The position numbers were made by a program, and so were the translations under genes. Positions 16,405-24,054 of a DNA stretch of 64,000 bases are shown here, piece after piece. A model generated the notes under the pieces. It was not told where the DNA came from. It saw nothing but the letters and a program-made list of their open reading frames with translations, and did no database searches. The stretch is from Citrobacter amalonaticus (GTDB taxonomy: Bacteria; Pseudomonadota; Gammaproteobacteria; Enterobacterales; Enterobacteriaceae): NCBI RefSeq assembly GCF_001559075.2, contig NZ_CP014015.2, forward strand, positions 3,658,001 through 3,722,000. Direction: 5' to 3'. The first letter of the stretch is position 1, and every line of letters begins with the position of its first letter.

Positions 16405-19400
16405 TTGAGCCAGGAATACACTGAAGACAAAGAAGTCACATTGACAAAGTTAAGCAGCGGGCGCCGACTTCTGGAGGCGTTGCTGATTCTTATTGCCCTT
16501 TTTGCCGTCTGGCTGATGGCAGCCTTACTGAGCTTTAACCCTTCTGATCCCAGCTGGTCGCAAACGGCCTGGCATGAGCCTATCCATAATCTGGGCGGGG
16601 CACCTGGGGCGTGGCTGGCGGATACCCTGTTCTTTATCTTTGGGATTATGGCGTACATCATCCCTGTCATCATTGTGGGTGGCTGCTGGTTTACCTGGCG
16701 TCACCAGGCGACCGATGACTATATCGACTATTTTGCCGTCTCGCTGCGCATCATTGGCGTGCTGGCCCTTATCCTCACCTCCTGTGGTCTGGCCGCCATT
16801 AATGCCGATGACATCTGGTACTTCGCGTCCGGCGGGGTGATTGGCAGTCTGTTGAGTACCACGCTGCAACCGCTGCTGCACAGCAGTGGCGGCACCATTA
16901 CGCTTCTGTGCGTGTGGGCGGCAGGGCTGACGCTCTTCACCGGCTGGTCGTGGGTCAGCATCGCCGAAAAACTCGGCGGCTGGCTGCTCAATATTCTGAC
17001 CTTTGCCAGCAACCGTACCCGTCGTGATGATACCTGGGTAGAAGACGACGAATACGAAGACGATGAAGAGTATGAAGATGAAGTCGAGGGCGGGAAACGT
17101 GAATCCCGTCGGGCGCGTATTCTTCGCGGTGCGCTGGCGCGCCGTAAACGTCTGGCTGAAAAATTTATCAATCCGCATGGCCGTCAGACTGATGCGGCGC
17201 TCTTCTCCGGCAGACGCATGGATGATGACGATGAGATCTCCTGGAGCGCGCGCGGCGTTCCGGCCGATCCTGGCGATGTGCTGTTCTCCGGGCATCGTGC
17301 GACACAGCCCGAATATGATGAGTACGATCCGCTGCTAAACGGTCATTCGGTAACCGAACCCGTCGCCGCTGCGGCGGCAGCAACGGCCGCAACTCAGGCC
17401 TGGGCCGCGCCGGTTGATCCGATAATGCAAACGCCGCCCGTACCGGGAGCGGAAACCGTTCCTGTACAACCCGCGGTTGCATGGCAGCCTGTACCAGGCC
17501 CACAAACCGGCGAGCCGGTGATTGCGCCTGCGCCGGAAGGCTATCCGCCGCACAATCCGTACGCGCAACCGCATCAGGCGCAGAATGAAACATGGCAACA
17601 GCCTGTTCCGACTGAACCGCAATACGCTGCGCCAGTGGCTCCTGAAACCGGTTATCCGCAGCCAGGCGAACCACAGCAACCGTGGCAGCAACCGCAGACT
17701 GCGGCAGAACAACCCTGGCAGCCTGAGCCGGTTTATCAACCGGAGCCTGTCCAGCCGCCGGTTTATCATCAGCCAGCGTATCAACCGGCGCCTTTACCGC
17801 CGCAGGAGCCTGTGGTTCAACAGGCCCCGATTACAGAGCCTGAGCCGGTAGTCGAAGAGACAAAACCTGCGCGTCCGCCGTTGTACTACTTTGAAGAAGT
17901 AGAAGAGAAGCGTGCGCGTGAACGTGAGCAACTGGCCGCGTGGTATCAGCCGATTCCTGAACCGGTTAATGCGCCTGAACCGGTGGTTCCTGCACCCTCA
18001 GCAGCGCCTGCTATACCGCCTGTTGACGCTGCTGCGGCCATTGCGCCGATCGCTGCAGGCGTGAAGGACGCGACCTTATCAGCCGGTGCGACGGCGGCAG
18101 CAGCTGCGCCAGTCTTCAGCCTCGCGAACGGCGGAGCGCCGCGTCCGCAGGTAAAAGAAGGGATTGGCCCGCAACTGCCCCGTCCCAATCGCGTACGTGT
18201 ACCGACACGCCGTGAGCTGGCATCATATGGCATAAAATTGCCTTCTCAGCGTATGGCTGAGGAGAGAGCGCGTGAAGCCGGACAACACGATCTGCAGTAT
18301 GGCGATGATGAAATCGATGCCATGCAACAGGACGAACTGGCTCGTCAGTTTGCCCAGTCGCAGCAAAGTCGTTATGGCGACGAGTATCAGCATGAGCCAG
18401 CGCAGGCCGACGATGAAGATGCCGCTGCGGAAGCTGAACTGGCGCGCCAGTTTGCCTCTTCACAGCAACAGCGCTACGCCGGTGAGCAACCTGCCGGAGC
18501 AAATCCATTCTCGCTGGATGATTTTGAGTTTTCACCCATGAAAACGCTGGTCGATAACGGCCCGCATGAACCGCTGTTTACGCCGGGCGTAATGCCGGAG
18601 TCTGCGCCTGTTCAGCAACCCACAGCGCCGCAGTATCAACAGCCGGTAGCGCCGCAACCGCACTATCAGCAGCCGCAACAGCCGGTAGCGCCGCAACCGC
18701 ACTATCAGCAGCCGCAACAACCGGTAGTGCCGCAGCCACAGTATCAGCAGCCGCAACAACCGGTAGCGCCGCAGCCACAGTATCAGCAGCCACAACCGCC
18801 GGTAGCGCCACAGCCGCAGGAAAGCCTGATTCACCCGCTGCTGATGCGCAACGGTGACAGTCGTCCGCTGCAAAGACCGACGACGCCACTGCCTTCGCTG
18901 GATCTGCTGACGCAACCGCCGAGTGAAGTGGAGCCGGTTGATACCTTCGCGCTGGAGCAAATGGCGCGCCTGGTTGAAGCCCGCCTGGCAGACTTCCGCA
19001 TCAAGGCCGATGTGGTCAATTACTCGCCAGGCCCGGTGATTACGCGTTTTGAACTGAATCTGGCGCCGGGCGTGAAGGCGGCGCGTATTTCCAACCTTTC
19101 TCGTGACCTGGCGCGTTCATTGTCGACTGTCGCGGTGCGCGTGGTGGAAGTGATTCCGGGTAAACCGTACGTAGGCCTGGAATTGCCGAACAAAAAACGG
19201 CAGACCGTTTATCTGCGTGAAGTGTTGGATAACGCGAAGTTCCGTGAGAACCCGTCGCCGCTGACCGTCGTGTTAGGTAAAGATATTGCCGGCGATCCGG
19301 TGGTGGCCGATCTGGCGAAAATGCCGCACCTGCTGGTGGCGGGGACAACCGGTTCGGGTAAATCGGTTGGGGTGAACGCCATGATCCTCAGCATGCTTTA

Positions 19401-20361
19401 CAAAGCGCAGCCGGAAGACGTGCGCTTCATCATGATCGACCCGAAAATGCTGGAGCTGTCCGTTTACGAAGGCATTCCGCATCTGCTGACGGAAGTCGTC
19501 ACGGATATGAAAGACGCCGCTAACGCCCTGCGCTGGAGCGTTAACGAGATGGAGCGCCGCTACAAGCTGATGTCTGCGCTGGGCGTGCGTAATCTCGCGG
19601 GTTACAACGAGAAGATAGCCGAAGCCGCGCGGATGGGACGTCCGATTCCGGACCCGTACTGGAAGCCGGGCGACAGTATGGATGCGCAGCATCCGGTACT
19701 GGAAAAACTGCCGTATATCGTTGTGCTGGTGGATGAATTTGCCGACCTGATGATGACCGTCGGTAAGAAAGTTGAAGAGCTGATTGCCCGACTGGCGCAA
19801 AAAGCCCGTGCGGCCGGGATCCATCTGGTGCTGGCGACGCAGCGTCCATCGGTTGACGTCATTACTGGTCTTATCAAAGCCAACATACCGACACGTATTG
19901 CCTTCACTGTGTCCAGTAAGATTGACTCGCGTACCATCCTCGATCAGGGCGGTGCAGAATCGCTGCTGGGGATGGGGGATATGCTTTACTCCGGGCCAAA
20001 CTCCACCATGCCGGTGCGTGTTCACGGCGCATTTGTCCGTGACCAGGAAGTGCACGCGGTGGTACAGGACTGGAAGGCGCGTGGGCGTCCGCAGTATGTG
20101 GATGGCATCACCTCCGACAGCGAAAGCGAAGGTGGCGGCGGTGGTTTTGACGGCGGTGAAGAGCTGGATCCGTTATTCGATCAGGCTGTCAACTTTGTGA
20201 CAGAGAAACGCAAAGCGTCCATCTCCGGCGTACAGCGCCAGTTCCGCATTGGCTACAACCGTGCGGCGCGCATTATCGAACAGATGGAAGCGCAGGGGAT
20301 TGTCAGCGAACAGGGCCATAACGGCAATCGTGAAGTGCTGGCACCGCCGCCGTTTGACTAA
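16405..20361 (+). CDS. ftsK: FtsK, DNA translocase and division protein
   Basis: 1318 residues from a TTG start. GGAGAG lies just ahead, and SQEYTEDKEVTLTKLSSGRR matches the E. coli N-terminus. Parts: four membrane helices (about 25-205), an acidic stretch (DDEYEDDEEYEDE), a long Pro/Gln linker with 13-residue repeats, a RecA-like motor (Walker A GTTGSGKS at 980-987, VVLVDEFADLMM), and the winged-helix gamma domain at the end (VQRQFRIGYNRAARIIEQME) that reads KOPS sequences. It anchors at the septum, pumps DNA toward dif and activates XerCD. The linker differs from K-12 but all functional ends are conserved. Confidence 0.97.
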   Translation: MSQEYTEDKEVTLTKLSSGRRLLEALLILIALFAVWLMAALLSFNPSDPSWSQTAWHEPIHNLGGAPGAWLADTLFFIFGIMAYIIPVIIVGGCWFTWRHQATDDYIDYFAVSLRIIGVLALILTSCGLAAINADDIWYFASGGVIGSLLSTTLQPLLHSSGGTITLLCVWAAGLTLFTGWSWVSIAEKLGGWLLNILTFASNRTRRDDTWVEDDEYEDDEEYEDEVEGGKRESRRARILRGALARRKRLAEKFINPHGRQTDAALFSGRRMDDDDEISWSARGVPADPGDVLFSGHRATQPEYDEYDPLLNGHSVTEPVAAAAAATAATQAWAAPVDPIMQTPPVPGAETVPVQPAVAWQPVPGPQTGEPVIAPAPEGYPPHNPYAQPHQAQNETWQQPVPTEPQYAAPVAPETGYPQPGEPQQPWQQPQTAAEQPWQPEPVYQPEPVQPPVYHQPAYQPAPLPPQEPVVQQAPITEPEPVVEETKPARPPLYYFEEVEEKRAREREQLAAWYQPIPEPVNAPEPVVPAPSAAPAIPPVDAAAAIAPIAAGVKDATLSAGATAAAAAPVFSLANGGAPRPQVKEGIGPQLPRPNRVRVPTRRELASYGIKLPSQRMAEERAREAGQHDLQYGDDEIDAMQQDELARQFAQSQQSRYGDEYQHEPAQADDEDAAAEAELARQFASSQQQRYAGEQPAGANPFSLDDFEFSPMKTLVDNGPHEPLFTPGVMPESAPVQQPTAPQYQQPVAPQPHYQQPQQPVAPQPHYQQPQQPVVPQPQYQQPQQPVAPQPQYQQPQPPVAPQPQESLIHPLLMRNGDSRPLQRPTTPLPSLDLLTQPPSEVEPVDTFALEQMARLVEARLADFRIKADVVNYSPGPVITRFELNLAPGVKAARISNLSRDLARSLSTVAVRVVEVIPGKPYVGLELPNKKRQTVYLREVLDNAKFRENPSPLTVVLGKDIAGDPVVADLAKMPHLLVAGTTGSGKSVGVNAMILSMLYKAQPEDVRFIMIDPKMLELSVYEGIPHLLTEVVTDMKDAANALRWSVNEMERRYKLMSALGVRNLAGYNEKIAEAARMGRPIPDPYWKPGDSMDAQHPVLEKLPYIVVLVDEFADLMMTVGKKVEELIARLAQKARAAGIHLVLATQRPSVDVITGLIKANIPTRIAFTVSSKIDSRTILDQGGAESLLGMGDMLYSGPNSTMPVRVHGAFVRDQEVHAVVQDWKARGRPQYVDGITSDSESEGGGGGFDGGEELDPLFDQAVNFVTEKRKASISGVQRQFRIGYNRAARIIEQMEAQGIVSEQGHNGNREVLAPPPFD
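18634..18819 (+). repeat. Tandem 39-bp coding repeats in the FtsK linker
   Basis: Four full 39-base units start at 18664, 18703, 18742 and 18781, preceded by a 30-base partial unit at 18634. Each encodes Tyr-Gln-Gln-Pro-Gln-(Gln/Pro)-Pro-Val-(Ala/Val)-Pro-Gln-Pro-(His/Gln). They are in frame and make the disordered linker, so unit number can change without breaking the gene. Confidence 0.92.
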
Positions 20362-20472
20362 GTGCAAAGTTACGTAATTCAGTATTGTCTTCTTTCCTCA
20401 CGCTGATTTTTGGCCTGGAATGGATAGCAGAGGGATCTCCCGGTCGGGAGTGACGTATTTTGAGGAATAACA

Positions 20473-21084
20473 ATGAAAAAAATCGCAATCACCTGTGCAT
20501 TACTCTCAGGATTCGTGGTAAGCAGCGTTTGGGCGGATGCCGCCAGCGATCTGAAAAGTCGTCTGGATAAAGTAAGCAGCTTCCACGCCAGCTTTACACA
20601 GAAAGTGACCGATGGCAGCGGTGCCGCTGTTCAGGAAGGTCAGGGTGATTTGTGGGTGAAGCGTCCCAACCTGTTTAACTGGCACATGACGCAGCCTGAT
20701 GAAAGCATTCTGGTTTCTGATGGGAAAACGCTGTGGTTCTTCAACCCGTTTGTTGAGCAGGCCACCGCGACCTGGCTGAAAGACGCCACCGGCAACACGC
20801 CGTTTATGCTGATTGCCCGCAACCAGTCCAGCGACTGGCAACAGTACAATATCAAGCAGAACGGTGACGACTTCGTCCTGACGCCGAAAACCAGCAACGG
20901 TAATCTGAAACAGTTCACCATCAACGTGGGTCGTGACGGGACCATTCATCAGTTCAGCGCCGTGGAGCAGGATGACCAGCGCAGCAGCTATCAGCTGAAA
21001 TCGCAGCAGAATGGCGCCGTTGACGCATCGAAGTTCACTTTCACTCCACCGCAAGGCGTAACGGTAGACGATCAACGTAAGTAG
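20473..21084 (+). CDS. lolA: LolA, periplasmic lipoprotein carrier
   Basis: 203 residues with a Sec signal peptide (cut after VWA near residue 21). The mature protein matches LolA: DLKSRLDKVSSFHASFTQ at the start, and the FNPFVEQATATWL and TPFMLIARN regions. It carries outer-membrane lipoproteins from LolCDE to LolB. It lies between ftsK and rarA in the same direction. The gap to rarA is 8 bases, so the two are probably co-translated. Confidence 0.97.
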   Translation: MKKIAITCALLSGFVVSSVWADAASDLKSRLDKVSSFHASFTQKVTDGSGAAVQEGQGDLWVKRPNLFNWHMTQPDESILVSDGKTLWFFNPFVEQATATWLKDATGNTPFMLIARNQSSDWQQYNIKQNGDDFVLTPKTSNGNLKQFTINVGRDGTIHQFSAVEQDDQRSSYQLKSQQNGAVDASKFTFTPPQGVTVDDQRK

Positions 21085-21092
21085 AGGCCTGC

Positions 21093-22436
21093 GTGAGCAA
21101 CCTGTCGCTCGATTTTTCTGATAATACCTTTCAGCCACTGGCCGCGCGGATGCGGCCAGAAAATTTAGCGCAGTATATTGGTCAGCAGCACCTGCTGGCT
21201 GCGGGTAAACCGTTGCCGCGCGCGATTGAAGCCGGACATCTGCACTCCATGATCTTGTGGGGACCGCCAGGTACCGGAAAAACCACGCTTGCTGAAGTGA
21301 TTGCCCGCTACGCCGATGCTGACGTTGAGCGGATTTCAGCGGTCACCTCCGGCGTGAAAGAGATCCGCGAAGCCATCGAACGCGCCCGACAGAATCGTAA
21401 TGCCGGGCGTCGTACCATCCTGTTTGTTGACGAAGTTCACCGCTTTAATAAAAGCCAACAGGATGCGTTCTTGCCGCATATTGAAGACGGCACGATCACC
21501 TTTATCGGGGCAACCACCGAAAACCCGTCGTTTGAACTGAATTCTGCGCTGTTGTCGCGGGCGCGCGTCTATTTGCTCAAATCGTTGACCACCGAAGATA
21601 TCGAACAGGTTCTCCGTCAGGCGATGGAAGACAAGGCGCGGGGCTACGGTGGGCAGGATATCGTTCTGCCAGATGATACCCGCAGAGCCATCGCGGAACT
21701 GGTCAACGGTGATGCGCGCCGCGCATTGAACACCCTGGAAATGATGGCCGATATGGCGGAAGTGGATGACAGCGGCAAGCGAGTGCTGCTTCCCGCGCTG
21801 TTGACCGAAATCGCCGGCGAGCGCAGTGCGCGTTTTGATAATAAAGGCGACCGCTTCTACGATCTCATTTCCGCATTGCATAAATCAGTTCGCGGCAGCG
21901 CGCCGGATGCAGCACTTTACTGGTATGCGCGAATCATTACGGCAGGGGGCGATCCGCTGTATGTCGCGCGCCGTTGCCTGGCGATTGCTTCCGAAGATGT
22001 GGGTAATGCCGATCCGCGTGCGATGCAGGTGGCGATTTCCGCCTGGGACTGCTTCACGCGTGTTGGGCCTGCTGAAGGCGAGCGTGCTATCGCCCAGGCG
22101 ATTGTCTATCTGGCCTGCGCACCGAAAAGCAATGCGGTGTATACCGCCTTTAAAGCGGCGATGTCCGATGCCCGCGAACGTCCTGACTATGACGTGCCTG
22201 TTCATCTGCGCAATGCGCCGACAAAGCTGATGAAAGAGATGGGTTACGGCCAGGAATATCGTTATGCGCATGACGAACCGAATGCCTATGCCGCCGGAGA
22301 GGAATATTTCCCGCAGGAGATGGCACAAACACGCTATTATCACCCCACAAACAGAGGTCTTGAGGGCAAGATTGGCGAAAAGCTCGCCTGGCTCGCCGGA
22401 CAGGATCAAAATAGCCCTATAAAACGCTACCGTTAG
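21093..22436 (+). CDS. rarA: RarA (MgsA), replication-associated AAA+ ATPase
   Basis: 447 residues from a GTG start at 21093. Walker A GPPGTGKTT is near residue 52 and the Walker B-like FVDEVHRF follows. The C-terminal tetramerisation region (YYHPTNRGLEGKIGEKLAWL) is complete. RarA acts at stalled forks and is related to clamp-loader ATPases. Its start is 8 bases after the lolA stop. Confidence 0.97.
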   Translation: MSNLSLDFSDNTFQPLAARMRPENLAQYIGQQHLLAAGKPLPRAIEAGHLHSMILWGPPGTGKTTLAEVIARYADADVERISAVTSGVKEIREAIERARQNRNAGRRTILFVDEVHRFNKSQQDAFLPHIEDGTITFIGATTENPSFELNSALLSRARVYLLKSLTTEDIEQVLRQAMEDKARGYGGQDIVLPDDTRRAIAELVNGDARRALNTLEMMADMAEVDDSGKRVLLPALLTEIAGERSARFDNKGDRFYDLISALHKSVRGSAPDAALYWYARIITAGGDPLYVARRCLAIASEDVGNADPRAMQVAISAWDCFTRVGPAEGERAIAQAIVYLACAPKSNAVYTAFKAAMSDARERPDYDVPVHLRNAPTKLMKEMGYGQEYRYAHDEPNAYAAGEEYFPQEMAQTRYYHPTNRGLEGKIGEKLAWLAGQDQNSPIKRYR

Positions 22437-22528
22437 CGCAGGCGTTGCGGTAATGTTGGCACTGTATCCCTGTGACCGCAGGCTGTGGTCACATTTTCCT
22501 CTTTCAATTCGATAAGCACAGGATAAGC

Positions 22529-23821
22529 ATGCTCGATCCCAATCTGCTGCGTAATGAGCCAGACGCAGTCGCTGAAAAACTGGCACGCCGGGGCTTTAAG
22601 CTGGATGTAGATAAGCTGCGCGCTCTTGAAGAGCGTCGTAAAGTTTTGCAGGTTAATACTGAAAACCTGCAGGCAGAGCGTAACTCTCGATCGAAATCCA
22701 TCGGCCAGGCGAAAGCGCGCGGGGAAGATATCGAGCCTTTACGTCTGGAAGTGAACAAACTGGGCGAAGAGCTGGATGCCGCAAAAGCGGAGCTGGATGT
22801 TTTACAGGCTGAGATCCGCGATATCGCGCTGACCATTCCTAACCTGCCTGCTGACGATGTCCCGGTGGGTAAAGACGAGAACGATAACGTTGAAGTCAGC
22901 CGCTGGGGTACCCCGCGCGAGTTTGACTTTGAGGTTCGCGATCACGTCACGCTGGGCGAAATGCATACCGGTCTGGACTTCGCTGCTGCCGTTAAGCTGA
23001 CGGGTTCCCGTTTTGTGGTGATGAAAGGGCAGATTGCCCGTATGCACCGTGCGCTCTCGCAGTTCATGCTCGATCTGCACACGGAGCAGCATGGCTACAG
23101 CGAAAACTATGTGCCGTATCTGGTCAACCATGACACTCTGTACGGTACGGGTCAGTTGCCGAAATTTGCCGGCGATCTGTTCCATACCCGTCCGCTGGAA
23201 GAAGAGGCTGACAGCAGCAACTACGCGTTGATCCCGACGGCGGAAGTGCCGCTGACCAACCTGGTGCGTGATGAAATCATCGATGAAGACCAATTGCCGA
23301 TCAAAATGACGGCGCACACACCGTGCTTCCGCTCTGAAGCGGGTTCCTACGGTCGTGATACCCGTGGCCTGATCCGTATGCACCAGTTCGACAAAGTTGA
23401 AATGGTACAAATCGTTCGACCGGAAGATTCAATGGCGGCTCTGGAAGAGATGACTGGCCATGCGGAGAAAGTGCTGCAACTGCTGGGTCTGCCGTATCGC
23501 AAAATCATTCTTTGCACCGGCGACATGGGCTTCGGCGCATGTAAAACCTACGATCTGGAAGTGTGGGTACCGGCGCAGAATACCTACCGCGAGATCTCGT
23601 CCTGCTCTAACGTCTGGGATTTCCAGGCGCGCCGTATGCAGGCACGCTGCCGCAGCAAGTCCGATAAAAAGACCCGTCTGGTGCATACTCTGAACGGTTC
23701 TGGTCTGGCGGTCGGTCGTACGCTGGTAGCCGTGATGGAAAACTACCAGCAGGCTGATGGTCGTATCGAAGTACCAGAAGTGTTACGTCCGTACATGAAC
23801 GGACTGGAATATATTGGTTAA
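22529..23821 (+). CDS. serS: Seryl-tRNA synthetase
   Basis: 430 residues, the E. coli length. The N-terminal long coiled-coil arm that grips the serine tRNA variable arm spans about residues 25-105 (rich in Glu, Lys and Leu). The class II catalytic core follows, with motif 2 TPCFRSEAGSYGRDTRGLIRMHQF near 265 and motif 3 around GLAVGRTLVAVMEN. It charges the tRNA-Ser encoded in this window. The frame is open 19 codons upstream, but MLDPNLLRNEPD is the known start. Confidence 0.98.
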   Translation: MLDPNLLRNEPDAVAEKLARRGFKLDVDKLRALEERRKVLQVNTENLQAERNSRSKSIGQAKARGEDIEPLRLEVNKLGEELDAAKAELDVLQAEIRDIALTIPNLPADDVPVGKDENDNVEVSRWGTPREFDFEVRDHVTLGEMHTGLDFAAAVKLTGSRFVVMKGQIARMHRALSQFMLDLHTEQHGYSENYVPYLVNHDTLYGTGQLPKFAGDLFHTRPLEEEADSSNYALIPTAEVPLTNLVRDEIIDEDQLPIKMTAHTPCFRSEAGSYGRDTRGLIRMHQFDKVEMVQIVRPEDSMAALEEMTGHAEKVLQLLGLPYRKIILCTGDMGFGACKTYDLEVWVPAQNTYREISSCSNVWDFQARRMQARCRSKSDKKTRLVHTLNGSGLAVGRTLVAVMENYQQADGRIEVPEVLRPYMNGLEYIG

Positions 23822-23842
23822 TCCTCGCTCCACTCTTTTCTA

Positions 23843-23866
23843 AAAAGCGCCTTTGGGCGCTTTTTT
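23843..23866 (+). terminator. serS terminator
   Basis: A nine-base-pair stem (AAAAGCGCC with GGGCGCTTT) and seven T, 21 bases after the serS stop. Confidence 0.92.
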
Positions 23867-23875
23867 TATGCCTGT

Positions 23876-23916
23876 TTGACGCCGGACAATAATCATTACT
23901 CCCTTGGGGGTAATAT
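23876..23916 (+). promoter_or_regulatory. FNR-type class II promoter of dmsABC (worn FNR box)
   Basis: TTGAC-GCCG-GACAA at 23876-23889 aligns with the known E. coli dmsA FNR site, but matches the consensus TTGAT-N4-ATCAA in only seven of ten positions. A -10 box TAATAT lies at 23911-23916, exactly where it should be if the box is centred at -41.5, giving a start near 23924. Placement supports the call; the weak match is odd. Confidence 0.55.
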
Positions 23917-23962
23917 TACCTTCGAATGAAATTCAGCATTTTGCGCTGTTATCCTGTAAATA

Positions 23963-23986
23963 CGTTATATATAAATCTATATAACG
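23963..23986 (+). promoter_or_regulatory. ModE-type palindrome upstream of dmsA
   Basis: A perfect 8-8-8 inverted repeat: CGTTATAT (23963-23970), 8 bases, ATATAACG (23979-23986). This is the form of ModE-molybdate sites. E. coli dmsABC is known to respond to ModE. It lies downstream of the predicted start and 70 bases before the dmsA ATG. Confidence 0.7.
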
Positions 23987-24054
23987 ATGCTTAACTACTC
24001 AAATAATAACATCAATTTCTGTTTTTTTACTGTAAGCAAGCAGAGTGAGCCTTT

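Noticed and set aside
18664..18819. Regularly spaced repeats that could suggest a CRISPR array
   Set aside because: Units are directly adjacent with no spacers, and they encode the FtsK linker in frame.
16525..19019. Many antisense frames opposite ftsK
   Set aside because: They arise from the GC-rich, Pro/Gln-rich coding sequence. The FtsK frame is a full match to the family.
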